Part shown: in pieces, positions 23,850 to 35,916 of the stretch
Layout of the letters: each line of letters starts with the position of its first letter
Numbering within the stretch: the stretch's first letter is position 1
Assembly: GCA_023374045.1 (NCBI GenBank)
Contig: CM041779.1
Span: 272,586,062 to 272,650,061, forward strand
Reading direction: 5' to 3'
DNA length: 64,000 nt
DNA from: Limonium bicolor
Taxonomy: Eukaryota; Streptophyta; Magnoliopsida; Caryophyllales; Plumbaginaceae
The notes under the pieces: generated by a model
Seen by the model: only the letters and a program-made list of their open reading frames with translations
Databases searched by the model: none
Told to the model about the DNA's origin: nothing
Program-made: the position numbers and the translations under genes

Positions 23850-25395
23850 GCAAGTGTAGGCAGCTTCAGCTTTGAGGGAGGTCATCCGGAACATCTTTCC
23901 CCACATATGCTTGAGAATCCGGGACCCTAACGGAGTAAATTTTGATGTAACTGCGGTTGATATTTTCATCCGCAAGTTTTTCTGGAGTATGCTGATTTGT
24001 CTTTTAGAAATTAGCCTTACTTCTCAATCCGTCGATAATGGACTCCAAGACCTTGCACCTTTGCTCTGTAGCGGCTAACTAGGCATCCGTGTTGATGGGA
24101 TTTCCTCCTTCTGCCATACTTGGGATTCAAGCCTACCTGTCTTCATTGTGCCGTATGTTAGAAAACAAAAGAGGACCGGGCTGAAATTTCAGGTCGCAAA
24201 GAAGTTTTAGGTTAAGACTTGTTCGGGCTGCAAGGAAAGCACATGAGCCGGAATGTTTTGAAGATTGTGGGTAGACACTAAGGCCTGAATGAGTTGGAAG
24301 AGAGGCACACGGGCCGGAATAATTCATGAGTCGTGAACTGGTGCCTAGGCTGAAATGTTTGGAGAATGTGGCACCTGGGCCGGAATGTTCTGAGAATTTG
24401 GCACTCAGGCCAGAATGTGTTCGGGCTAGAAGTAAGGCGCATGGGCCGGAATGATTTCTAAACCATGTTCTAGATGAAATTGGAACTTGGGCCGAGATCT
24501 AAATGAGTGATTTTGATTGGGCCTAAAAGATGATACCTAGATCTAGGATTTTGGGGCCAAAGCGTGGGTGAAAATTTTTCCTAGACTAGAATGAGCCTTG
24601 GGCAGAAGGAATTTTCAGTGAAAAGGCTTGATTGATTTTTCTCAATTTTTGTGAATTACCTCAAATTTGAGTGAGTTTCTTTTCCATGGGCCTAGAACTA
24701 AATGAATAATTTAAATTGGACAGAAAGGGTAATCACCTAATTCTAGGCTTTTGGGCTAAAGCCCAAACAAGCTGTAAACCAAACAGGGCCTTTGGGCCGT
24801 AAATAATTAAGCTGTGAATTTCGGGTTTGGCTGAGTTGATGTAGGAAAAGTTCCTATCAATTTCTAGGCTGGCATTGGGCTGGTCATACAAGCAAGCAAG
24901 GTTTCACACAACTTCAACATGTCCTCATTAGACGCTTCAACCAATTTGGGTATAGATCGATCCGGAGAGGTGCTTAGGCTTGGACCCAGGTCACCACAAA
25001 GGAATAGGGCTTGCACGCTATTCTCTTTGGGCTTTCCCACTCTTTTCACATCATCTGATGGTGTGTGTCTACGATCGGGTCTTTGAATGACCAAATAAGG
25101 CTAGGTAAGGGCACTGTCAGGGAGATGCCTGAGGCTAAAGCCCAGGTATTAAGGGATGTGGTTAGATGACATCCTCCTCTTTTTCCCCACTTATTCACAT
25201 CACCTAAAAATGTGTGAATCCCTGACAGGGGACCCTAACGCGGGTGCTGAGGTAATATCGGCTTGTGTGGACCCTCGCTCTCATATGATGCATATACATA
25301 AATTTAAATTACGCACAAAAGTAAACAAACAACGTAATAAGAGCCATAAATAAACAATTTTTGAGTTAAGCCCCCTTTCTTAAAATTAAGAGTTT

Positions 25396-25417
25396 GTCCT
25401 CAGCAGAGTTGCCATTC
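25396..25417 (-). other. Primer binding site, T copy 1
   Basis: On the minus strand TGGCAACTCTGCTGAGGA follows the LTR end by a few bases; the second T copy has GGCGACTCTGCTAGGGGA at the same place. This resembles the primer site of Tat/Ogre elements. I do not assign the tRNA with certainty. Confidence 0.6.
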
Positions 25418-27142
25418 TGTGAGCCTCGATTTGTGAACCCTATCCTATGTTGATTCAAGTTGATTAGGATCGGGTCGGGTTCTAGGTCCACTTATAACCT
25501 AAGTTTAATAACTAAGTCATAAACATTAATTATTAAATCCTAACTTAGCTCACTAGAACCTACTATGAGTCGCCACCTAATTTTAACCTAAGATAAATTA
25601 GGAAAGGTAGAGTTTGGGTTTGGGGACTTGGTATTCGACTTATTTAGGGATCAACTACCTTCATTACCCCTGGAAGTCGTTTTTCCTCTACTTAGTTTAA
25701 TTACGGCTTATTACAAGTCATTTTAACCTAAGTGCACGAACTTTTGATTTCTTTTATTTTTTAACATTTTTTGACAGATAATTAAAGTGAAAATTAAAAC
25801 TACCTAAACTAGTGTTTCAGAGGCAGAATTAGGTTGCATTTTGATTACGTCCGTAGCCACGGACCTATTGTCCGAACCCATGGACCCTAGTTAACCTAAT
25901 TATACAGAAAAGTCGAATTGAGAGGAAAACAAAATTTGAAAAAAATCCGGGGCCACGGACAGAACGTCCGTGGGCCCGGACATGCTTAGTAAAACCTTAA
26001 AAATTCAAAAATTTAAAATCCCCCCGCCGTCCGAGGGCGTCCGTGGCCATGGACTACCCGTCTGTGGGCCCAGACATATCATCCAGGGGTACGGACCACC
26101 CATGGACGGCGGGTTTTAGGTGGTTCCCGGTGGCATTTTCGGCTAAAAAATTGTGGGTACATAGCTTGAAAGATTTCCAATATTTTAGTAATCTAAAGAG
26201 TTTGGTTTGAATTGAAATTTAACACGAAACTTAGCAAACAACTTATTAGGCAGAAACGAAAGGAAACGACGATTCAGAAGCCATAAAAGGTCGGTTCGCC
26301 CCCAAAATTCAACAGAATACTTATGAAGTTAATATGAGTTAAGAAATCATGTTTCTAACCCTTTTTACCATCGGGATTGAATTGAAGCTTCACAACGGGA
26401 TACTTCGAGAACTCGGTCGGGACTGGTTTTGGTTTGGGTTCGAAACAAGCTTCTGATTATTGGTTATTGGTCATGTTCTTCATGTTTTGGTGCTGTTTTG
26501 GTGAGGTTTCAGTGGAATTTTGGGGCTTGCATGTGTAAAAATGTGAGGGCTTGAAGTCGGCTAGGTTTTCTGATTGTATATGGTTCTTGGAGTTCTATTT
26601 TTCTCAAGGGTTAAGGTTGTTTATATAGACATCACTTACAGATAAACTAGCTCGGTAAAATCGAGATTTACCGATGTTTTCGAATGAGTATCTTTTGGGA
26701 TGATTTTGGCCATGAAAATTCAACCATGTGTAAAGGGGTGAATTTCTAAATTTTCTAAGAAGAATTTATATTTTTTGGATAATTGAATATTTTTAAATTC
26801 AATTTCTTGTCAGATTTAATCGGAAATTGCTAGAAAATTATTGAAACTTCAAAAAATCAAATTCCAGCGCTATTATGCACTGAATGTCATCCTCTATCTC
26901 GTGTCAAAATTTCAAGGAATTCTGTGATGATTTGAATTGTTTTCGAAGGAGAGAGAAAGCCTACAAGAGATCTTTGGAGCCTTGAAAATTACGAAAATTC
27001 CCCTGAAGATGACTAAGGTGTCACTAACACTCCGAGATGCGCGGATCAAACTAGGAATCCATCCTACATGACCAAACTGCCCTTTTAGCACCTGTGCCTT
27101 AAGAGACTCCCTTCCAGGGTGTTACAACATTTGGGTATAACA
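25418..27142 (-). repeat. 5' LTR of T copy 1 with palindromic array
   Basis: On the minus strand it opens TGTTATACCCAAA and closes GGCTCACA. Length is about 1,725 bp against about 1,998 bp for the T copy 2 LTR once its insertion is removed. Bases 25849-26120 hold several copies of GTCCGTGGCCACGGAC and half-sites, far richer in GC than the surroundings. Confidence 0.75.
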
Positions 27143-29178
27143 GGTGTGTTTAAAGTCCAATGTCACACTACAAATTTATAGAGGATCCCGTATTTACCGG
27201 ATACCCACACATGACAAAGCGTAATTAGTGAATAGTTTGGACTTTAGACACACCTTATCCTGCAGACGATGGGAAACCCGATCTTATGCAGTACTTCCCC
27301 AAGTTTCCCAAAAGTGAGTACGTTGTGATAATCCCCGGCCGTGGCTTGTGTGATTGTATTATTTCGTTTATCCGGACCTTTCAAACTTAAGCACTCGATG
27401 ACGGACTTTCTCGATGATGTGCCCTACAAGACGTAACAGAGAGAAATCCCGAGAGATGAACAGAGAAGGGACGAAGGTTCCCCCGGTGGTATGGAAGCAA
27501 TGATTGACCTGAATGGTGATTATTCCAATCATTTGCACTCAGCTCCAAATAAAATCTACCATGATTTTCATTTTGCGCTTACATCTATGTGTGATCACGT
27601 TTTAAAAATTAGTAAAAAATCAGAAAATGAATCATGTCGAACACTCGAATGAAATACCTTCAAAGTTGTCTATCTTGAATGATTTGAAAAATATGATTTT
27701 AAAATTTTCATTTCCAAAACGGGCTTTTGTAAATCAGTTTCAATCAAAGTCTTCGTCGAAAAAAACTTTATCGAATGGTTTACAAAGAATAGATTTCAAA
27801 ATGTTGTTATTTACAGATGATTTTCAAAAAATGTTTTTCACAAATGTAGTTTCTAAAACTATTTTCACAGATAGATGTCAAACACCTACTTTTTACAAAT
27901 GAATTTCAAACAACATTTTTCATGGATATTATTTCCAAATAGTTTTCAAGTTGATTCCCATAAATGTATTTCCAAAATAAATGATTTAGTCCTCATGTTG
28001 TGACCCGCTATTTGTGAAGTTCTACCTCCTTCAGGAGTAGCAGTCATTACCGTGGAGCATACTAGTCATTTCGTGTTTTCATAAAAGTGGTGGATTTTCA
28101 CATGAGATTTTGTGCTCGATTGTTCACCTTTTCCTTTCTGAAAAACATCCCTCAGTTTTCTTGTTGGAGCAAGTGGAGTGCATGAAGATCGACAATGGGG
28201 TTTGAGCCGAAAATCAGAGTTGTACCAACCCGAGTCGAGTGACATGAAGACTAACAACAGCCGTTCCAGTTCAAAACTGCTGAGAGCCAGAAGAACACCA
28301 TCCCTGATTGCTTGATCACGGTGCCACTTTCCTCCTTGAGCCCGAAGACGAGCGAGCGGTCAGTTAAGATCCAGAACATGAATGAGCGATCAGTCAGAAG
28401 CTTGAAGACGGAGCAGAAGAGTTTAGATAAAGTGTTGTTTTTTACTCAAATTCCCCCCTTTAATGACTTTTTAGAATTGTTATATAGGTTCTCCCCTATG
28501 ATTTATTCGCTCTTGTCCATTTCTAAATATATTACCTGTATAGGTCAACACACCCCCCCATTGAGTTTTTTTAGATCGTCATGTGTATAGGTTTCTCCAC
28601 TCCCTATTTTATATGCGAATGATCAAGCATCACGATTCCTACTGAGAAAATCCACTACTTCGAAAACATGTATTTTTAAAACTGTTTTTTTTAATTGATT
28701 TCTTTTAGCATACGTGACTTGCTTCTTCACATTTTCATTCAGTTCACATTCATTAATCATGCATGAATCATGCTCATCCCAGAAAATTTGCACCATCGCA
28801 TGTTACATTCCAACACACTTTACACAAGCATTCATCCCATTTTTTGAGCATGCTAACATTCACATTTGTCAGATACTTCTTTCTATTATGATGGCAGTGT
28901 TTGCAGGTGTTTAGCTGTCTTTGCTTACGAGTGAAAGCATGATCTTCGAAGTGATAGCAAGAAATACCAAAGATTCAAGCTTTTTTCCATTCAGCATACC
29001 ATGTACATAGGGACCAACAACAACAAAAAATGCATACATCCAAAAACCCAAAAAAGTGCATACATCCAAAAATCTGAAAAAATGTATACATCCAACAAAA
29101 AATGCATACATCCAAAATCCTAAAAATAGCTCTCTACCATATCATGGGACCCCCATGCGAAAGTTGTCACTTCCTAAG
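27143..29178. other. Unassigned repeat-derived sequence
   Basis: No gene recognised. Bases 27143-27160 and 27236-27253 form an inverted repeat (GGTGTGTTTAAAGTCCAA, 17 of 18 pairing) around a 75-base loop. From 27600 to 28000 the sequence is a degenerate run of TTTCAAA/ATTTTC phrases. The stretch 28320-28410 repeats GAGCGA(G)CGGTCAGT. It is probably decayed retroelement, class undetermined. Confidence 0.4.
29027..29125 (+). repeat. Short tandem repeat, about 27 bp units
   Basis: Four units of AATGCATACATCCAAAAA with variable joining bases, the third being TGTATACATCC. No coding potential is implied. Confidence 0.7.
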
Positions 29179-29187
29179 AAAATAATA

Positions 29188-29603
29188 GGGAAAATTCACG
29201 ATATACCCCTGTTTTCTTTCGTAATTCACAATATACCCCTGTTGGTTTTCGTAATTCAACTATAAACATGCTTAAATGTAGTCCAAAATTGATGAAACTT
29301 TACATGTACGATGCTAAAGTGTTATATTTTGGTTCAATATCAAATTTGAAGTTTGTTAAGCTCACATGTGACCTATGGGACCCAATGAAAATTATGACAT
29401 GTTCATTGGGTCCCACATGTCACATATGAGCTTAAAAAACTTTAAATTTGATATTGGACCAAAATATAACACTTTAGCATCGTCCATGTAAAGTTTCATC
29501 AATTTTGGACAACATTTAAGCATGTTTAAAGTTGAATTACGAAAAACAACAAGGGTATATTGTGAATTACGAAAGAAAACAGGGGTATATCGTGAATTTT
29601 CCC
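29188..29603. mobile_element. Mutator-type foldback MITE, 416 bp
   Basis: The entire element is one long imperfect inverted repeat centred near 29395, with tips GGGAAAATTCACGATATACC and its complement. It is flanked by a perfect 9-bp direct duplication, AAAATAATA, at 29179-29187 and 29604-29612. Nine-base duplications with long inverted repeats point to the Mutator superfamily. Each arm contains two tandem copies of a CGTAATTCACAATATACCCC phrase. There is no coding capacity, so movement would need a transposase supplied elsewhere. The perfect duplication suggests a fairly recent insertion. Confidence 0.85.
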
Positions 29604-30435
29604 AAAATAATAAGAGAAGTCCAGGAGCCAATTTTCAACTGAATATCATTCCGGAACAACTTCTCTCACATCACACCCAACAGCTAGACCATCTTCAGCG
29701 TTGCCATTGACAAGATGAGCTTCATGGACCATCAACTGAACCGATGCAAGCGAGATTAGGTGTAGCCTTATCACTCATGCATTACATATGAAAAAAAACA
29801 CAAAAAATACATTCGGTTAAAATCCAAAGTCAACCATCTCCATTCATCATTTTCAGCATTTCATGCATCCTATATACATAGGAATTCCGTACTACCACAT
29901 TTGCTTCGACTAAAACAAGCTAAGGCATGCAACCGATTTACTTTATTTCCTTGTGTGTTCATGTTATACTAATACACTTACCTTTGAGGACTTTCTAACT
30001 ATGTTTAGTAAACAAATGGATGAGATTGGAATGCACTTCCTAAGATTGGTTGGTTAATATCCGGAAAGGGTTTAACTAACAAAACTTTGTCTTTGAGACT
30101 CCTACTAACTGTAACTTGGGGGAGTGAGAAATTTGGAATGGTACCGGCACATGTGTATTGGAGGAGGCTAGTATCTGTATCAGATTCGACTTCCAAATTA
30201 GACTTGTCTATGGACTCGTCGTCTAGAGTCAACAAACCGACTCGACCTCCTCGTACTACTGTTTGAGGTAGAAGGCACATTAAGTATGGCGTGGGGGGAT
30301 CTAGCCTACATCCCCATTAACTTAAGAAATGTTGTTTATTGTCAGTAAGTGTACAGCTGCTGGCAATGGTAAACCAAGCCCTACAAAAATAAACAACGGC
30401 CTAAGGCCTAATCAGTTCTAATAAGAGAACGGTTG

Positions 30436-31080
30436 CACTGGTGGAACGGAAGCCTTTAATGACGGTGGTTTAATCACGGCTTTAACAAAAACCGTAATTA
30501 ATATGATGGCCGGAGTTAATTAACGACGTTTATTGAACTAACCGTAAGCAATAATCGATCGGAGGTAGGCGCGCCTTTTTTAGGACGGACTTTAGATGAT
30601 GGTTATCAGTGAAACCGTAATCTAAAGTCCCGTGTTGACGCGCGCTTTACGGTCAACGGACTTTAGATTACGGTTTACTAATAACCGTCAGCTAAAGTCC
30701 GTCCTAAAAAAGGCGCGCCTACCTCCGACTGATGGTCAACGACGTCGTTTTCACCTGACGCCAAATATTTCCCGTGTTATTTGATTTTTTCGACGCCGCG
30801 CGTAATCTAATTATAGTTAACGACGTCGTTTATCAGTGTATTTTAGATTAAAAATAACTTTATATAATGTGTTACATATGTTTGATCGAATAAGACTCAT
30901 GGCTTAATGGCCGTGGGTACATGAGTCAACACCATCGATCTTGAGTTCGAAACCCAGCATAGGCCAAATAATTTTCGCGCTATTTTTTTATTTCGTTACA
31001 CTTTAGATTACGGTTCTTTAGGAACCGTCATTTAAAGTGTGACTTTACATTACGGTTTTCATGTAAACCGTAATCTAAAG
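30436..31080. repeat. CACTA 2 5' subterminal repeats and hairpin
   Basis: At least ten copies of ACTTTAGATTACGGTT or its complement. The strongest structure is a ~51-bp stem between 30559-30610 and 30678-30728 containing AGGCGCGCCTTTTTTAGGAC. These motifs are expected to be sites for the element's own DNA-binding protein. Confidence 0.85.
30892..30962 (+). other. tRNA-like sequence with Pol III A and B boxes
   Basis: TGGCTTAATGGCCG resembles an internal A box and GAGTTCGAAACCC a B box. Their distance is exactly that between tRNA positions 8 and 53-58. The acceptor arms and anticodon stem do not pair, so this is not a working tRNA; a tRNA-derived (SINE-like) fragment captured by CACTA 2 is more likely. 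Confidence 0.4.
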
Positions 31081-32534
31081 TCCTTTTAACTACAACATTT
31101 GCCCGTTTACTCTGCACACTGTACTTACAGTAACTCTTCTTCTCTTTCGCGCTATCTTCCTCACTGAAATCGCCTCCTCTCTCCCGTCACCTTGCTAACG
31201 GCCATCGCCGCCGTCGCTCCCACCACCTTTGTCACTCCCATTGCCGCCGGTCACCACCCATCTACCACTGGTCTCACCGTCGACCTCTCTATCGCGTATT
31301 GGGTATGCGATCGATTGATTGTCGTTTTTTTCTAACTTTGTTCATATACATGCATTTCGATTGCAAGTTCTAACCTCGTTTGTATCGAATCCTGAGAGTG
31401 TAATGGCAAATGTTCTAACCTTGTTCATATATTTGTGCCCAGATTCACAGTTAATTGCAACCTAGTTCGTGGGCTGATTTCTACACTACTTGCCCACTTC
31501 GGTGCTTAGTAACGGTAATTTTGCAAAGCAAACTGTAAACTGCTGTATTTATTTATTCTTAGCATTTAGTATTACAATTAATAATAATAGTGTAGTTTTA
31601 AAAATGCTACTACTTAAAACTGCCACAGGAAAGAAAGTAAGTTCAAGTATATTACCGATTCCTGAAAATAGCTCATTTTCAACTGCTCAATCTGCTATGC
31701 CAGATGCTCTCTGTTTGATTCACAATCTGTGACAGGAATCAACAATGCTATTGTTATAACCACCAGAAAGAATAAGATGAGTTTCGGTATTTTAATGGTT
31801 CTAGAATGACTAGTTTCAGTCCTTCAATCTGAAGTACTGCAGAGAAGGTCATAAATAAACTTCATATTAGTAGAATAAGATAAGTTTATGTATGTTACTA
31901 GTTCTAGATGGTGCGTGCAATTTGACTTTGATAAAACTGATTTGGAGACGTTAGAAATATAGGGGAGATGCTGTCGATTTTTTTCCGCGGTTTAGCTAGC
32001 ATTTAACCTTGATTTTTTGATGAATTCTAATGTTGTCGTTTTTCATTTATGCATCAGGACTACGACTTTATTTTGGCTTCCGACCTCAACCGTCTTAGCA
32101 TCGGCTAATCGTCTACCAGAGGTAAGATTTACATATATACATATAATATTTGACAAACTACCAAATAGTTATCCGCCCAAGATATACCTAATAGAGGTAT
32201 ATCTTCGGCAGTCCCTGTCGGGACTGTCCATGATTGTTAAATCTCACACCTAGGGTGTGAATGTGTTTTAATTGTACTTTATTGATTATTTCAGCAGTAT
32301 CTCTTTATTGTTCTTCGAATGCATATATTATTGATTAATATCATAATATCGTGCATTTGAAGAACTGTAGGGAGATGCTGCCGAAATTTTCAATAAATTA
32401 CATATTAAAAACACGTTCACCGGTGGGATTTAATACTCATGGATGGATTTAGGTTGATAAGATACAAAAGTGTAAAGACTCTGCCACGGGTGACGGTATG
32501 AAATGGCTGCCTTCATATAAATAGCTAGAAGGAG
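31081..32534 (+). other. CACTA 2 leader region
   Basis: Between the subterminal block and the transposase start. Bases 31130-31302 are C/T-rich, with a CCGCCGTCGCTCCCACCACC-like stretch, and end at a donor-like GGGTATGCG; what follows is T-rich and intron-like. This looks like an untranslated leader exon plus intron. No convincing protein frame was seen. Confidence 0.4.
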
Positions 32535-35500
32535 ATGGAACGTTCGTGGATTTACAGCGGAAATTTGGACGACAAGTTTTTAGAAGGAGTTGATAAGTTA
32601 TGCACGGTGTTGGCGAACAATCTGAAACCTACAGACAAGGGATACATATTTTGTCCGTGTATCGACTGCCAAAACAATCTGAGATATCGCGGCGTTGAAA
32701 CAATTAAGGAACATCTGATCCGCCGCGGTTTTACAAAAGATTTCCAAGACATAATCCGATGGCATGGTCAGAGTGCGTTCGATGTTATTAAGCCTGACGA
32801 AGGGGATAATGGTCAGGCAAACACAGAAACAGAACTTGGAGATGATACAGTTGCTGGTGATCCAGAAGACGTTACAGCGAACGTTGAGCCAGATTTCTGG
32901 GATGATGACATTGAGACTATGCTCGAAGATGTGGAACGACATTACTCTAACACGCCAGACAAGTATGAAAATTTGTTGGATTCATCCAAAACACCGTTGT
33001 ACCCCGGGTGTGACCCTACAAAGTTAAGCAAGTTGAGTGTCGTCCTCAAGCTATTCAACTTGAAAGCGAAACATGGCTGGAGCGACGTAAGTTTCACTGA
33101 CCTCCTGGAACTATTGAAATACGTTCTTCCGGTGGACAACGTTTTACCAACGACTACGTACTCAGCCAAAAAAATGATGTGCCCAATGGGTATGGGGTAC
33201 CAGAACATTCATGCTTGTCCAAATGGTTGCATGCTGTTTTGGAAATCGGATGAATTTGCTGAAAGCTGTTCAGCATGTGGAGCGTCACGGTATAAGAAAC
33301 AACAAACTCACATCAGCGGTAGTAAGAAAGGTTCACCAGCTAAGGTACTGTGGTACCTGCCCATCATTCCAAGGTTCAGACGTTTGTTCTCCATTGAGAA
33401 AGACGCAGAGAATCTTCGGTGGCATTCAGTTCACAGGAAAAAGGATGGCAGATTGAGACATCCCGCTGATGCACCACAGTGGAGAAACATAGACGTAAAA
33501 TTTCCTGAGTTTGGTAACGAACCGAGAAACCTAAGGCTAGGCTTGTGCACGGATGGGATGAACCCTTACGGTACTTTGAGTAGCATACACAGTACCTGGC
33601 CTGTGCTTTTGGTTATTTACAATCTACCCGTGGTTATGCATGAAACCAAGACACATCTTGTTGTCTTTGTTAATATCGGGTCCAAAGCAACCGGGCAACA
33701 AAATTGATGTATTCCTACAACCTTTGATAGAGGATCTACAACTCTTGTGGAATGAAGGGGCTACGGTTTACGACTCATTCAGTAAAGAGGACTTCAATTT
33801 GCGTGCTATGTTGTACTGCACAATCAATGATTTCCCCGCCTATGGTAATCTTTCAGGCTATTCAATCAAGGGGGCGTTGGCGTGTCCGATTTGTGGTGAA
33901 AACACTTGTAGCATTCGCTTGAAACATAGTGGCAAAACCGTGTATATGGGCCACCGAAAAATGCTTCCAAAAGGACATAAGTATCGAAAGATGGCGAAAG
34001 AGTTCGATGGGAAAACTGATCACAGCGTGGCGCGCCAGCCTTTGACAGGTACAGAGATTTACAAAAAGTTGGATAATATTGTGAACAACTTCGGGCCGCC
34101 AACCAAAAGTGGTGAAAAAAGTGTCTGGAAAAAGAAATCAATATTTTGGGAACTACAGTACTGGCAGCATCTGGAGGTTAGACATTGTATCGATGGGATG
34201 CATGTCGAGAAGAACGTGGGTGAAAGTATCACCAGCACCCTTTTGAACATAAAAGGAAAGACAAAGGATCATTTGAAAGGAAGAAAAGATTTAATTGAGT
34301 TGGGCATACGCACAGAGCTTGGCCCCAAGAACGTGGAAAACGCACATTCTTGCCTCCTGCCTGTCACACTCTATCTAAAGAAGAGAAACATAGTCTATGC
34401 AGTACCCTTTACAACATCAAGGTGCCATCAGGTTACTCCTCAACATAAGAAACCTAGTGTCCATGACAGATTTCAAATTAGTAGGAATGAAATCTCACGA
34501 TTATCATGTCCTACTTCAAGAATTTTTGCCAATTGCACTACGTGGGATCTTGCCGGATGCTGTCAGACACACAATCACAAACGTCAGTGTCTTCCTCAAA
34601 TCCATTTCGTCTAAGGTTCTTGATGTGGACACTCTGTCTAAATTACAAAAGGATCTTATTGTGACAATGTGCTAACTGGAGATGTATTTTCCTCCATCGT
34701 TCTTCGACATAATGATACATCTCCTCGTGCATCTTGTAAGAGAGATTCTGATGTGTGGTCCTTTGTACCTTCGCTACATGTATCCGTTCGAAAGGTACAT
34801 GGGTGTCCTGAAGAAGAAAATGAAGAACCGTCGTCACCCAGAGGGTAGTATTATAGAGGGCACTATCACAGAGGAAGTTGTAGACTTCTGCACCAATTAC
34901 CTAGAAGGTGTCGATACCATTGGACTTCCACGTTCTAGACACGAGGGCAGATTGAAGGGTGTTGGCACGGTTGGAGGAAACTGAAAAGAATTGACATAGA
35001 CACTCTTAACAAAGCACATTTAGTTGTGCTAAGTCATCTTGAAGATGTTGAACCATACTTTGATGAACACTTGTGTGTTTTAAGATCACAATATCCAAAC
35101 ATGAGTGACGTTAGACTACAAAATGAGCAGAATAGGACATTTGTCCGATGGTTCAAAGACAGAGTGTTGTCCGATCAGTCCACGAATGTGCCTGAACTGA
35201 TTAAAGTAGTTGCATTTGGACCAAATCTGGATGTAATTTCTTATGAGGGGTACGATGTCAACGGATTCACCTTTTTCACAGAACGTCAGGATCAGAAGTC
35301 AACGAATCAAAACAGTGGTGTAGAGCTTGAAGCTTATCAAAACTTATATGACATCGGTGTCGTGGGTCATAGTCCAGTCTCAGTACAATAATCATATTTC
35401 GGTGTTATACAAGACATCTGGGTATTGGACTACAACAGCTACGAAATGTGTGTTTTCCGCTGTAACTGGGTTAACAACAATCATGGCTACCGTGAGGAGG

Positions 35501-35794
35501 AGCATGGTATGAAACTGGTTGATCTGTCTAGAGCTGCTCCCACGGTTGAGCCATTCGTTGTTGGGGAAGGTTAAGCAGATATTTTATGTAACTGATCCCT
35601 GTAATCCTAGATGGTCTGTTGTGCTTAAAGGGAGAAGAGGAATAGTTGGTGTGGATGGTGTGGTTGATGAGGATGAGTATGATGCAGAAGATGAACCTCC
35701 AACTGTTCCTATTTCATTGGAAGAGGCTGAGGTCACAGGTCATCGTGAGTATATACGATCAGACCATAACGAGGGAATGTGGGTTGAGAGATAA
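32535..35794 (+). pseudogene. TNP2-like CACTA transposase, broken
   Basis: Starts ATGGAACG at 32535, the first ATG of the frame. Order of parts: Transpos_assoc-like domain with CPCIDC and GVETIKEHLIRRGF (32535-32790); TNP2/Transposase_21 core (about 33000-34330) with RLGLCTDGMNPYG, INDFPAYGNLSGYS and CIDGMHVEKNV; DUF4218-like part (34440-34985) with LVGMKSHDYHVLL and YMYPFERYMGVLKKKM; DUF4216-like part (35026-35794) with GYDVNGFTFFTE and VTDPCNPRWSVVLKGRRG. Damage: one-base shift near 33630-33660, shift near 34450, TAA at 34673 where Glu is usual, TGA near 34982, and shifts near 35390 and 35570. Family assignment is firm; it cannot make a full-length transposase as it stands. Confidence 0.9.
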
Positions 35795-35916
35795 TGGTGT
35801 ATGTAAGTTATTACTATAAAAATTTATATGAAATTAACACTCTTTTATTTCTTGCTTGTATATGACCATTATGAAATGCTTAATTTAATTCAAATTGTAT
35901 TTCAATCCTTGCAGGC

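Larger units (their letters stand above)
23850..27142 (-). mobile_element. Tat/Ogre-like LTR element fragment (family T, copy 1)
   Basis: Read on the minus strand: a 5' LTR (27142 to 25418), a primer binding site, then about 1.5 kb of 5' untranslated/gag-proximal sequence that runs into the neighbouring lone LTR at 23850 and is lost. The segment 24860-25140 is clearly homologous to 46850-47130 of T copy 2, which fixes orientation. No intact gag frame remains. Confidence 0.7.

Noticed and set aside
23966..25095. Several 60-100 residue frames on both strands
   Set aside because: The region is the leader of a T element, homologous to non-coding 46100-47100; frames are not shared between copies.
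30892..30962. Functional tRNA gene
   Set aside because: Acceptor and anticodon stems do not pair; only the promoter boxes fit.
31130..31302. GC-rich exon-like stretch, possibly a captured host gene
   Set aside because: No long frame or recognisable protein; better explained as the untranslated leader of the CACTA transposase.
32552..34250. Minus-strand frames opposite the CACTA 2 transposase
   Set aside because: They mirror the plus-strand coding sequence, whose product is clearly identified.
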